Assembly (NCBI GenBank): GCA_973895155.1
Contig: OZ316897.1
Location: 5,642,001-5,706,000 of the forward strand
Origin: Marsupella aquatica
Taxonomy: Eukaryota; Marchantiophyta
Length of the DNA: 64,000 nt
Reading direction: 5' to 3'
Positions 12,208 through 23,828 of the stretch are shown here, one piece after another. The notes under the pieces were generated by a model that did not search any database, had not been told where the DNA came from, and saw only the letters and a program-made list of their open reading frames with translations. Numbering within the stretch: position 1 is the first letter of the stretch; the number at the start of each line of letters is the position of its first letter. Made by a program: the position numbers and the translations under genes.

Positions 12208-13283
12208 TGTTATGGAAGAAAGCTAAGAAGTTTGAGTTTGGAAGGAAGAATCGCTTCGGACAAACAATCGCTTTCAAAGAAATCCGAAAGAAATCGCTCA
12301 GAACCGAAGCTGAAGAATCGCTTTGGAAGTTGGAAAATCGGTTTAGACTTTCAGCAGCAACTTTGACGGACGATTGCGGATCGGTCCGATGTTGGTTTGA
12401 GGAGATATTTGGTGCGTTGGAAAGCTCTTTCCAAGGGCTATAAGGAGAATTTCAGTTTGGTCCCAAAAGACCAACTTCAGAATAACCCAAACCGATTCTC
12501 CAAGGTTTTTCGGCATATGTTACTTAAATCGTTTTTTATCTCTTTTCTCACCTCTTGAACCTTTTCATGAGTTAGATAGAGTAGGATATAGAGGGACATA
12601 GTTTAGTGTACCTTTAGGAATTAGATATAGAGAGTCTTAGTCTTAGTTTACCTTTTAGGACCTTTAGTTTAGATGAGAAAAGGTTTTTAGGCTTCTAAAC
12701 CTTTTGGCATCTTAAACCTTTTAAGGGAGCCTTACAAGTGGACTCCCAAGATCATGATTCATTGTCTTTTCTTCAACATTGATTTTTGACCAAGTGTGGG
12801 TCTTTTTCTCATGCCAAATTGGGCTTAGGAGAAAGAATTTAATGGAGAAGACTTGTACCACTTACATTAATTGAATTTCAAACATTTCATGAATCAAACT
12901 TAAGTATTCAAGTTTTGATGTTTGAATTAGTTGTAGGAAATAGATTTGAATGGATAACTAAGGTGTGCCTTTGAAATCTAGTTGAAATGGGAATTGTACC
13001 AACCTTCATGACGTAAAACCGATCACTACTAAGTGTATAAGGAAGTTAGAAGGAAGAGAAAACCTTTCAATCTATTGAGACGAAGCCGAACCTAAGGAAT
13101 TTTATTTCAGCACTTGTGACATACTAATCGTTTCAGGATTATATAAGGAAAATAGCAAAGAAATCGCTTGAAGATTTCAAACATCACAAAACCTTGGTAA
13201 ATCGCTTTGTTTATTCTTTACGGGACCGAATCTTGGTATTTAAGGATAAAAGTATATACATTTGTATGATTCCACTTACCACA
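12208..13283 (+). repeat. Probable LTR (3' part certain, 5' limit uncertain) of element K
   Basis: The right end is inferred from the primer-binding site at 13293-13310: the sequence ends CTTACCACA nine bases before it. The left limit is tentative, placed at TGTTATGG (12208) only because it gives TG...CA ends. The stretch is AT-rich, non-coding, and contains several AAATCGCTT-like words. No second copy is in the window, so length and orientation rest on the primer site alone. Confidence 0.4.
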
Positions 13284-13292
13284 TATTCTTTT

Positions 13293-13310
13293 TGGCGCCG
13301 CTGCCGGGGA
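13293..13310 (+). other. Primer-binding site complementary to tRNA-Asp (element K)
   Basis: TGGCGCCGCTGCCGGGGA matches the complement of the plant tRNA-Asp 3' end, including CCA, with one mismatch. This primer is typical of Athila-type Ty3/Gypsy elements. It marks the start of minus-strand DNA synthesis and fixes the right LTR end of K. Confidence 0.8.
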
Positions 13311-14227
13311 ATAAATCAAAAGCGATTTATGAAGGAGGCCAAGAGAATTGGCCGAAATAAAGATTGAAGAAAGAAAAAACAAAAACAGAACAACAAAGAA
13401 TTGTTTTGGACGATAAATCGGCTGAGTGAATTAGCCAAAACAGAGATCAAAGGAAAATAGAGCCCAAGCATTTGGATTGGGCATACAATTGCTTTCAATA
13501 AGGAGAGATCAATTTGGCAAGGGCACAATCTGATTGGAAAATCCAATTTGAAGGAGAAGAGGACTCATTGTTTGAGGGAATCTGATCAATTCCCCTCGAG
13601 TAATTGACCTTGTGAGTATGGAGGACTCACCACAGTTTGGCTCACCCTTGACATTTACGGTTATTCATTTCTCAATCAATAATGCCCCCTCTGCCTTAGT
13701 CAGATCAATGAGAGAAAAGATGGAAAGGGAGATGGAGAAGCAAGAAATTGAGAGGAAGACCAATGTACCAGTTGGTCCAGTCTGTTGGTCAAGTCAATTA
13801 AGAGTATTCGATGGCGGATGAACTGGACTATATTTTAATGTTAGAATAAGAATAGTTAGAAATTTTTGAATTTTTTTTTGAGTTCACCAATGTAGGCTCA
13901 GTAGGTCTAGAATATGAAAAGCTCAAATTATTTAAGAGGAAAGGAACTCTCTCAAAAAGAGGGAAAACGATTTAAGAGGCTTAAGGGCCAGAATTCAAAC
14001 TGAGGACGGATTGCTGAGGTGGCAAATTGTTCACTCATTGAAGATCAACCTTCTGGTGATGAATCAATGGATATAGAGGATGAAGAACCAATTGAGATGA
14101 TGAAGCTACGAATCGGGAGACTAACAACTCTGCTTGTTTTATGGAAAGAAAGTTGCATGGAGTGGTGGACAATTTTTGTAGAGCTAATGCTTTAAACACT
14201 AGCCTGATTGAGGAGCTCATGTAGAAT
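13311..14227 (+). other. 5' leader and degenerate internal region of element K
   Basis: The only notable open stretch is 13612-13821 (69 residues, with a Glu/Lys/Met helix). It lies where gag would start but shows no recognisable gag motif. The region is otherwise AT-rich and closed in all frames. Confidence 0.35.
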
Positions 14228-14647
14228 TTGTATTGTTCAAAAGAAGACCTCCTCAATGAGATAGAATCAATGAAGACTAAACAAGTTGATGCAGAGCAAG
14301 TCAAGATGAACACGGAGACGGAAAAGAAAAAGCTTGAGAAAAAGCTCAGAGAAGCGATTCAGAGCTCGGTGCTGCCTACCATTCAACAATCGCTTGAGAC
14401 TTTGACTCAAACAGTGGATCAAATTTCGCTTTCAGCAGAAGATCGTCTTCAACTAGCTGCCTTGACCTTTGAAGGATGGGCCAGTGAGGAGAAAAGTTTG
14501 AGTCGGATTGCTATTGCCATCACAAATCAGAAAGCGCTCCCATCTAGACACCCTGAGCCAGCACCGGTTTCTCTCAAGAAGCTTAAACGCTCATTTCACT
14601 TGCTCCAATTCCGAAAGCTCAAGAAGGGATTCCCTCAGCCTTTGTAG
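14228..14647 (+). CDS. Hypothetical coiled-coil protein downstream of the K primer site
   Basis: The 139-residue ORF has a strongly charged helix in its first half (repeated Glu/Lys with spaced Leu/Ile), then TLTQTVDQISLSAEDRLQL and a basic C-terminus. There is no zinc knuckle, protease or RT motif. Position 0.9 kb after the primer-binding site suggests it belongs to element K, perhaps as a diverged gag piece. I do not recognise it. Confidence 0.3.
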   Translation: MYCSKEDLLNEIESMKTKQVDAEQVKMNTETEKKKLEKKLREAIQSSVLPTIQQSLETLTQTVDQISLSAEDRLQLAALTFEGWASEEKSLSRIAIAITNQKALPSRHPEPAPVSLKKLKRSFHLLQFRKLKKGFPQPL

Positions 14648-15402
14648 GAAGTCTATGCTCACACTTGACTTTCTTTTGCTCCTCTTTGTATTGTTTCTTC
14701 TATGAGTGGCACTACTCTATTTTGGGCTCCTACATACTCAAGAAACCTTTTGGGGGTTTGTTTTTAGTAAAATTTTCTTTCCGGATTCCCTTCAGCCTTA
14801 CTTTATCAATTTCTATCTCACCTGAATCTTTTAACCTTTTACCTTGTTAAAGTTTACTTTTGCAACAGATCAACTTTATTTTCTTCTTTGTTCCAAGTTC
14901 TTACTGAACATTTACCTTGCAAAGTTTTTATTTTCAGAAGAGACAAAGAATCAGTTCATTCAAAATTACCGAAAAGCGATTCTTTCATCCAAAATATCAA
15001 GTATTATATTAATCGTTTTTCCTGTCCCCCTACTTTTTGTTCAATGTGATCCAATTTGCTTTGAGATTATCCTTTGGAAGTAATCCCTTTTCTGTTCCCA
15101 ACCACAAACATCAATTGCTTTACTGACACCAGTTTAAAAGCAATTTATTTTCTTTTTGCAAGCTTCACTTCATCTTAACCATTTCTCCTTCCAGCCCATA
15201 CCTCCAGTGAACTTCCATTTTTCCCTTCACATCTTTTCCAGTGGATCCCCAAACGTTCTTATACTTTGAAATGTTTTTCTTCCCTTCTGTCGGTTTCATT
15301 CGTACTTTTAAAAGCAAAAAGTTGATATCCAGCCTAACTTTATTTTGATTCCTTTCTTGGGTGAAGTCCTTTTACCTCCAAACCTTCCTTCTACTTGTCT
15401 CC
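14648..15402. other. No supported gene
   Basis: AT-rich, T-rich on the plus strand, with only short open frames that have a membrane-like composition typical of T-rich noise. No LTR end or repeat boundary is evident. Confidence 0.45.
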
Positions 15403-15657
15403 ATGTCTGGCCATAGAACTCCTGGTTCTATAAGGATTGCTGCTTTGAGAAGAGCTTTTCTTCAAGCTCAGACCTTGAGTTTGAGAGGAAGGAATGGCTT
15501 GCATTGGATTGCCATTACTTGGTGGGAAGATGTTACCCTGCATATTATCCATTTTTCTCTCAATAGGACCATCAATAACATTGAGCATTTGGTACTGGAC
15601 ATTTATGCTTTGGCCAATCCTCCAACAAGAAGAAGACGCCACCCTAGAAGATCATGA
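15403..15657 (+). CDS. Small ORF immediately upstream of and overlapping the DUF7869-type frame
   Basis: Eighty-four codons from ATG 15403, beginning MSGHRTPGSIRIAALRRAF and ending in an Arg-rich tail, with its stop overlapping the start of the next frame by a few bases. No family is recognised. It may be an N-terminal exon or a frame-shifted N-terminus of the downstream gene, or belong to a separate element. Confidence 0.3.
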   Translation: MSGHRTPGSIRIAALRRAFLQAQTLSLRGRNGLHWIAITWWEDVTLHIIHFSLNRTINNIEHLVLDIYALANPPTRRRRHPRRS

Positions 15658-18347
15658 TGCTGGAGGAGACCATGACCCGGTACATCCGAAGAAGAGAATT
15701 TTCCACGACTCAAGTGTTCGCGAGGTCAGTTTCAAAAACAACAAAAGCCGCAATTGATGAGATCAAAAGAGTAAATTGCTGCAAGCATAAATGTTGTCTC
15801 ATTATGCCAAGGGAAGATATAGAAGATGTTAGGATGGAATTTCACGGGATGTCTAGCGAGTCGAAAACATCACACATTTTCAACCTCTTCCACTACAGAG
15901 AGGATGATGTTCGTGATAAAGGACACCATGTTCTCAAAGGTATGGTCATCTGTAAAGATGCATTTGCAACCATCCATGGTTTTAGTCACACCAAGTATTA
16001 TGATTACAAGAGAAGATACATGGAGGGTTGCAAAATTGGGTTCCATGGGAACACAGGCTTGAAGAAAACAAGGTCAAATACCTTGCATGCGCAAGCTCTT
16101 CTAGAGGCATTTTTGACTCAAAATGCAGAGCCAATGCCTCATATGCCTTATGGAGGGGCTCATGGGACAGACAACATTGAGTATTGACTTCTAGCGTGTT
16201 ACAAAAAGTTAGAGATTTTGGAAGATGTGAGAACAAAGATGAAGGAAGAAGGGCTTCCTCCTGTTACAAATAACACTCTCTACAAGATATGGAGCACATC
16301 ATTTGCAAACTTCAGTTTTCACAAGGATGGCGCATTTGCCAAGTGTACGCTTTGTTATGAATACAAAGACAGTTTGATGCAAGAGAGAAGGAAAAAAGAA
16401 TGTGCTGAAATTGAAGAAAAAAGAGCTCAACATCTTCTTGAGCAAATGTCACGTAGATATGTTTATTACACTCGTCAAGTGATGGCCAAGCAACATCCAG
16501 GAGAATATCTTTGCATTATTCACGACAAGATGGATCAAGCAAAGACATGGATTCCAAAAATGGTTAGTACTCCTAAATCACTTTCGGGTCATGGAATGCC
16601 GCTACCTATTGCTCTCACGGGGATGTTGACCCACGGGAGAGATCCAGGAGTATATGCACACTTTAATGTCACTGGCCTTTGGCCAGGAGATGCAGATTTC
16701 ACGGTGACATCCTTGGCTAAGTGTCTTCGAGATCTTGAAGAGTACAATGGAGACAAGACAGGTGACATGCTTGATGGCTTGCATTGGGAACCTCACAGAC
16801 CTTTCTTTCAAGCCTTACTTGACTTTGATGCATTTTTGTTAGGATATTTGGAACCAAAGAATATTCAAGTAAATAGGTATATTGGTTCTGAAGATGGAGC
16901 TGCCGACAGTCAGACTGAGACCATCCCAACCCGACAGGATGAGGATGATGGAGGGGACGTGGGTGGCAAGAAGGGCAGTCCGTTGTTCATGCCCTTGCCA
17001 AGGCACCTAACATTGCAAATGGATAATTCAGCAAAGGACAACAAAAACCAAACGGTCATGGCATTTTGCTCGGAGCTTGTGAGTAGAGGAGTATTTGAAA
17101 CTGTTCAAATGTCCTTTCTAATGGTTGGTCATACGCACGAAGATGTTGATGCACTGTTTTCCAAGGTATCATATCAAGTTCAGCACAAGGAAGTTGCAAC
17201 CCTTCTTGCACTAATGGCAGAGGTTTGGGAATGTGAGAGCATTCATCCAGTTCCAAGATTGATACAAGAAGTTGCATCTTACAAAGAATATCTTCAAAGT
17301 TTTAAGGTCAAAGATATTCAAGGTCACTCAAAACCGATATCATTTCTTTTCTCTATGAGAGATAATGTACCAATATTTCAGTATAAGTCCCATGTTAAGC
17401 AAGCTTGGGCTCCCGTTGGCAGAAGGTGCATTTGGGCAACTGATCCAATAACAAATTCTCTTCTTTTACCCAGTGGACAACCCTTAGCTAAATCCATAGG
17501 AGAGATACACAAAAAATCAGAAGAAATAATCCCATTTCTTAACAAGTACCTTGATTTTTTGAGAAGGAGTTGCATTCATGAGATGTCAATAGCATACAAG
17601 GAAAGATTTCCTCTTGTTAAATATTGGGAAAGAATTGTGGAGCTGTTGTCAAATGGGCTTGCAATGGAAGGGGAGGGAAATAATCAATTTCCATTGGAAA
17701 ATGGATTTTGGCCTAAGACTAACCACGGCACTGGTTACAAGGTCAACCAATCGGCATGCGAACAGAGTGGTCCTCTAAGTGAAGATGAGGAGAATGCAGA
17801 GATGACAGCTCTTCAAAATGAAGTCTTGGAAGAGATGGAAGATCAAGCGGCACCATTTGTTGGATCTCGAGCTAAGAGAGAACAAGGACAGTGGATTCCC
17901 CTCCAGGATATTTGTGAAGGAAACTTTGTGTTTCTTCGACCCGAGGATGATTGGGAGAAGAAAAATGGTGGAGGTCATTTCTGGTTGGTGAGAGCTTTGG
18001 GTCAGGTGGACCCTAAGCATGAAGTCCCAATTGCATCTTCAAGAGACCCTCCTTTGACTCAACAATATGCTCCAATGTTTCCCATGGAATGGTGGAGGCC
18101 TAAACACTCTAAACTTGATGTGAGTGAGAGTGCTAGGTATCTCAATTGTTTCATGTCCACCAAGACATGGGAACGAGATCCAGGATTTGGTGAGAACACT
18201 CAACATTGGCAATATGCAAATTCTGCAATGTATGGTTTTAAATCTGGAATGAAGGAAGAAAACATGGTTGGCAGAGGTTTGAAGATTCCTCGAAATGTTC
18301 TACAAACTGTCCAAAGTTATCTCCAAAGGATGGACAAGTACACTTAG
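15654..18347 (+). pseudogene. DUF7869-type, RNase H-fold transposase-like protein, one in-frame stop
   Basis: A single frame of 898 codons is interrupted only by TGA at 16185-16187. The N-terminal part has a CCKHKCC cluster and GMVICKDAFATIHGFSHTKY. The second part has HDKMDQAKTWIPK, LQMDNSAKDNKN and FLMVGHTHEDVDALFS. Those three acidic blocks, with spacing of roughly 170 and 35 residues, are the hallmark of the DUF7869 family, common in multicopy genes of plants and animals. The arrangement resembles a DDE/RNase H-like nuclease, but catalytic function is inferred. A late C-terminal domain (HFWLVRALGQVDP, MEWWRPKHSK) looks like a DNA- or chromatin-contact module of unknown type. No terminal inverted repeats were found on either side. 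Confidence 0.6.
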
Positions 18348-18574
18348 TTGTCACTAGCTAAGGTATATTAATTAGATAGTTACTAGTTTTTATGTAAGAG
18401 TTATATATATTGTGAGACCATGCCATTGAGTGTTTAGTTACTTAGTAGACTATCTACTCATTTTCTAAACTTTTGATTATTATGAATATGAATGTTTATT
18501 TTTTCTGCATAATTAAAAATATTTTTTATTAATTTCTTTATTTTAAATGATTACAATAAAAGTTTTCAAGAAAA

Positions 18575-18880
18575 TGTACACTTTTTAGGCCAAATATACT
18601 CTTTGTTGCACTCAAAGCTACACTTTCTAGACTAAATGCACTGAAATGTACACTTTTTAAGCCAAATGTATCCATTTTCACTCAAATGTACACTTTCTAG
18701 GCCAAATGTACTAAAATGTACACTTTTTAAGCTAAATGTACATATTTTGATGTTCAAATGTACACTTTTCATTGCCCAAATATACACTCTTTAGACCAAT
18801 TGTACACTTTTTTATCCCCAAATGTACACTTTTCCAAGCCCAAAAGTACACTTTTCATTGCCCAAATATACATAAATCAA
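18575..18880 (+). repeat. Degenerate tandem repeat with the core AATGTACACTTTT
   Basis: About ten or more irregular copies of AAATGTACACTTTT followed by a variable spacer (AAGCCAAATGTA, CATTGCCCAAAT and similar). Spacing is roughly 20-35 bases. It lies in the AT-rich 3' flank of the DUF7869-type gene. Confidence 0.8.
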
Positions 18881-19577
18881 ATAATAATACACTTTTAATG
18901 AATAGGCTGATGGTTGAGGAAGGGAGAGGAACCCTCTTGGTTCTACTTTGCAACAGTGAAGGCAAAGCGTGAATGCGAGGCGATGAAGAGCTTGCTACTG
19001 GATGGGGGGAGGGATTGATAATGAAAGAGAATCGGGATTGATAATGAAAGAGGTCGAACAAACTTGCCTAGAACTGTACGCCCCGATAGCTCCCACAAAT
19101 CAAGAGAGGAGGGACATTCTAAAGGAACAAAGCAAACTGCTAGAGCATACTCGGGCTACCGCATTGCATCCATGTCCTGGAAAATATCTTGCACCATTTG
19201 CTGAACATTGATCCCTTTGTTTGTAGTTTTTTGAAGGACTTCGGACCCACCCAGTTGAGTCAAAACATTTGCCAACCCATCAATGAAGAACTGGTCCCGC
19301 CTTGCACTATTTGCATTCTCAAAGTCAACCCTCCATTCCTCATCAGAAGAATCAGCCTCATTTGGATCGTTTGTAACACGCCAATGAGGGTGTCTTGTTG
19401 TCGGGGTGGAGCACAGGGAAGCAACAAACCCAAGTCAGGATTACGCATTCGGACCAGTCTTCTCCCTTGATGAGTGTTGTGTTTGGCTCAGGGTGAGCGA
19501 ATAAACCTTTGTAACTACTTAACAATCCTCTTACGAGGGAACCCTCCTATAGCCCTGGGTTACTAGGCTTCGCACCA
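18881..19577 (-). other. Probable 3' remnant of Gy3; no intact gene
   Basis: On the minus strand around 19390-19100 a broken frame encodes an acidic segment (NDPNEADSSDEEWRVDF) and a helix-rich segment (FFIDGLANVLTQLGG). This may be the continuation of the Gy3 ORF beyond the LINE insertion. A 23-bp direct repeat (GGGATTGATAATGAAAGAG) occurs at 19011 and 19034. Element ends were not found. Confidence 0.35.
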
Positions 19578-19582
19578 ATATG

Positions 19583-19982
19583 GTAATGGTAATGTATTAT
19601 AAGTTCCGGGACCATGAAAGTCAAAGGAGCTGCCACAAAAAGTAAAGTACAATGCAATCAAAGAAAAGAGCAACCAAAAGAGATTGCTCAGAAGAGGACA
19701 ACTATGTCCTCAAAGAAACTATGGACCTAGAGAGCCCTATGGACCTAGAGAGCCCTGAAAGATTTTCCAAACCTATTCTCCTTTCCCTATCCACCGCAAA
19801 GATATATCTTCCAAGTTGCTGAGGGGGCAGACCAAACAATGCATACAAATCTTTCACCAAGATTTGAGATGCCATCCTAACCCCCTCATAAAACTTGCAA
19901 GCAATGAATACATGATATTCATTCTCTATACTAGAGCTATCACATAGTTGACAAACCCTCTTTTTCCTGTCAATATCCTTCC
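19583..19982 (-). mobile_element. 5'-truncated LINE, 3' end only
   Basis: The sequence closely matches the last 400 bp of the full-length LINE at 32735-37968, including the final ORF2 residues with the CQLC...H...C zinc motif and a short GGTAAT tail. It is flanked by ATATG at 19578-19582 and 19983-19987, a likely 5-bp target duplication. Host sequence on both sides appears to belong to Gy3. Confidence 0.9.
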
Positions 19983-19987
19983 ATATG

Positions 19988-21892
19988 AACTGAACACCAC
20001 TATTATCTCTTACTACTCTTGTACTACTACTACTAGACCCAGCGGCGAGTCCAACGCTGTCGTCGGAGCTCATTCCGCTGTCTCAAGCGTTGTTCCTCCC
20101 GTTCCCCCGACGTCTTACCCGCGACTACCCACCAATTGTGGTATTCTTTGTAAGTGTTAGGACCCCATTTGTCCTCAAGCTTGATTTTGTCATCCACGGT
20201 GTCAGGATTGGGTTGGTATACCATGAGGTACGCCCGAGTTGGCGCTGGTGGTCCTCCGCATCTAATTATGGGGTCCTCCCCCTTCAAGAACTCGACGCTT
20301 ATTAACAAATTGTACATCCGCATGGCTGCTGGCCCCGCCCGGCTAAACAACTTCCACATAATCATCCCTTTACACTTCATCTCGCCATTAAGATCCACGT
20401 TGACTTTGCCTGCTTGTCCGGATTGATCCACTACCTCAATTAAAGAACGCGCAAAATAGTACCACCAGAAGTAGCGGGGGTCCGCAAGCAAACGCCCGAA
20501 AGGATATCGATTCGTAAGGGCATTTATCCACCGCTGGAGTTGAGCCAAAAGACTTAATGGTGGGTTGGCCTCGTGCTGGGGCAGTAGCATCCTAACCCGG
20601 GGATCATGCTGCCATATTGAATGATATACAGCTATAGGGTTGGTCTCGATGTGTAAACCAAACCCATCGTCGTCTACAAGCTCCCGGAAGAATTGGTGTT
20701 GTGTCCAGAAGATTGCAGGTCCGAAGTAATTTTCTAATCTATAATTAAGTATACTTGCTTCTAACCATCTAATTACATTCTCCGTAGGGGTCACCCTTTC
20801 CCAAAAGGATGTCTTCTCCCAAACACCCAGACTCAAATCAACTGGATTGAAGGGAAGCTTGTCGGTTTGGATAGTGTCTCCCACACAAGCCACTGCAGCT
20901 GGATCTCTACCTAATGAATAAAAATGAGTCATGGCAATATGACTAAATTGGGGTAGGACAGGGAGGTCTACACAGCTCATCCACTCATTGGTTACTATAA
21001 GATGGGAGGTGTAGTAAGGATTGAAAATCACACTCGTCCCATTTCTCTCTGCATTGTGCCATCCGGCTGTCTGGAGAAAGGTAACTAGGCGGGGCAGAGT
21101 ATACTTCCCACAATTGGTGTGGATTTCTCTCGCCACCTAGGACTTCATCACTACTTCTACTAAATCAAAAACTTTCCTATGTACTGCTAAACTATAGAAC
21201 CAATGGAGTTTCCATGCCAATCAGTTGGGATGCATAGTGTTTGCATCTGCCATGAGGGCCATATAATGAGGATGGTCAGCGTGCTCTTGCTCCAGTTCAA
21301 ACAACAAGATTTGCGTGACTCTGCTATTGGCCCTTGCTCCCAATCTAAAATATAAGTCTGTGGGTTGGGTGGACCCAATGGCTCCCAACCATTCAAAGAA
21401 TGGAAGCATAAATCTGATCCGGACCGGGATGTTGTACCAAATCCGGTCGTAGTCGTCCGAACAAATGGCCCTCTTGTTAATCCCCGCCGCGGCCAAATAC
21501 ACAGAGAGTTTCCAACCCCATAGCTTCATCAACTTCAATAGCATTTTGAGATGCTATCTTCTGCCCCATGAATAGTTTCCACGAGTTTACACTCACCTTC
21601 TTGAGTTGTTCTAGCCTCCTCTTGTGCACCGAAATCTTTCAATAACTTAGCTGCCGTGGCAGCCTCATGCCGCAGGCTCTGCACTTCTAGGTCCTAGGCT
21701 TTGTAACTGTTTGTCAAAATCCAGACCACCTTACTGCATTGTTGGACGAGCTCCTTACTTGCTACTTCCTGTAGCCATCTCTTCCTCTCCTTTTCTCTTC
21801 TTTCTCCTTCTTCTTTCAACGTAGCAAGGTATGCCTGCTTCTTCTCTAATTGTCCTTGTAGCTCATGATTGGCTCGCCTTACTTCTTGGAGC
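19988..21892 (-). pseudogene. C-terminal half of the Gy3 ORF, function unknown
   Basis: Reading from 21892 downward, a charged coiled-coil stretch (HELQGQLEKKQAYLATLKEE, about 21870-21780) carries at least one stop and a frameshift. It leads into one frame from 21544 to about 19990, closed only by TGA at 21221 and TAG near 21138. The latter is rich in Trp and Tyr (WYNIPVRIRFMLPFFEWLG, RYFWWYYFARSLIEVV), suggesting a compact globular domain. It ends in an Arg-rich segment. No known domain is recognised. The coiled coil stops at 21892 against Gy1-c pol, and a coiled coil of similar character ends at 39070 against the other half of Gy1-c, so both are taken as parts of one gene split by inversion. 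Confidence 0.5.
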
Positions 21893-22946
21893 CGGCAAGG
21901 GAACAGTTTGTTGAGAACCAGGGAGAAATTAAGTCAACCAACTCGGCTAGTACTGCCGAGATTCCAGTCTATGGAGGTATGAGACTGGAAAGGCTGGAAG
22001 CTGAGCTGGACCTGAATTTGAAGAAGCAGATTAATATGATCCAAGCATGGCAATACCGGAAGCTTGACTTAGGAGAAGGAAGGGAACTGAACTTAGGGAG
22101 AGACCTAACACCTGAGCTCGAGAAGGAGATCAGTGAATTACTAATTGAATTTTAGGATGTGTTCGCATGGAGTCACCAAGATCTGAAGGGAGTAGACCCA
22201 AAACTAGGAGAACACCAAATCGATCTCATGTTAGGGGCCAAATCATTTTGACAACCGATTTGACGGATGAACCCTAAGTATTCCCTGATGGTAAAAACTG
22301 AAATCGACAAGCTAGTAGAAGCCGGATTTATCACTCCAGTCCTACACTCAGACTGGGTGTCTCCAATTGTGATAGTTCCCAAGAAAGCTGGACCCGATGG
22401 TAAACCAAAGATCCGGGTTTGTCAGGATTACAAGAAGTTGAATGAGGCTACGTTAAAAGACCATTTTCCTTTACCCTTTACTGATATGGTACTTGACATG
22501 GTAGCCAGTCATGAACTATACTCATTCATGGATGGATACTCTGGTTATAGCCAAATCAGGATTAGGCAGGAGGACCAAATCAAGATGGCCTTCATCACGG
22601 AATTGGGGATCTATGTCTTCAATCGTATGTTGTTTGGACTCTGTAACGCACCAGCAATGTTCCAAGGATTAATGGTGAACATTTTCCACAACTACTTGAG
22701 CAAATTCATGGAAATCTTCATTGATGACTTTGCAGTGTTTGGGAAGGCATCAAAACATGCTAAATACCTCAGGAAAACCTTCATGAGATGCAGAGAGGTA
22801 GGTCTCAAGTTACACCCCGATAAATGTTTCTTTGGAGTAACTGAGGGTGTGCTACTAGGTCAACAAGGTATCAAAGAAGGGCATTGAGATTGATAAGGGT
22901 AAGCTAGTAGTATGGCTAGATATCATGCAACCTAAGAACATAAAGG

Positions 22947-23828
22947 TAATGGTAATGGTAATGGTAATGTATTATAAGCTCTGGGACCATGAAAGTCAAA
23001 GGAGCTGCCACAAAAAGTAAAGTACAATGCAATCAAAGAAAAGAGCAACCAAAAGAGATTGCTCAGAAGAGGACAACTATGTCCTGAAAGAAACTATGGA
23101 CCTAGAGAGCCCTGAAAGATTTTCCAAACCTATTCTCCTTTCCCTATCCACCGCAAAGATATATCTTCCAAGTTGCTGAGGGGGCAGACCAAACAATGCA
23201 TACAAATCTTTCACCAAGATTTGAGATGCCATCCTAACCCCCTCATAAAACTTGCAAGCAATGAATACATGATATTCATTTTCTATACTAGAGCTATCAC
23301 ATAGTTGACAAACCCTCTTTTTCCTGTCAATATCCTTCCATCTCCCTTGTTCTACTTCAAGGTGGTGTGAGCTTAGTCTATACTGAGCAATAAGTTGTCT
23401 AAGTTGTACTGAGATAGTGCTAGATAAGTATTCTTGTTCTCGATATTTCTTCATGGGGTTCACATCTCTCATGTAGTATTGCTGCCGTGGGCTAGGTTCA
23501 TGCCAAAGTTTGTGCAAAGCCTTTTGCTCAAGTTTTGCTCTTAGCTTGGTTGGGTGTGTTGGCCATTCATGTTCAGGAAAATCCCAAGCATGGGCCCACC
23601 TGCACACATCTGCATACCACCCTGTAGCTGAAGATGAGCGCAAGGCATGAAAAGGAAATCTGTTTTCCTCCAACTCTCTTACACGCATGATGTATTTGAG
23701 TGTGTGGAAGAGTGCCTCCACCTCCAAAGGAAACAAGCCTGCCTCTCTGCAAGTGTAAGTGCATATGGGGTTTGTGACTTGATCCCAAGCTCCATCTCAA
23801 GAAATAGCTTTTGCAGCCCCTCAATCTG
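22947..23828 (-). mobile_element. 5'-truncated LINE inserted in Gy1-c pol
   Basis: It matches the 3' end of the full-length LINE nearly perfectly, covering about the last 220 residues of ORF2 (the open part is 23077-23736) and a (GGTAAT) tail. A two-base insertion in the CCTCTCTGCAAG region shifts the upstream end of the frame. The host reads AACATAAAGG before and TGAGATCTTTCTTGGG after, matching uninterrupted Gy1-a pol at about 3027-3050. No clear target duplication is visible. Confidence 0.92.
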
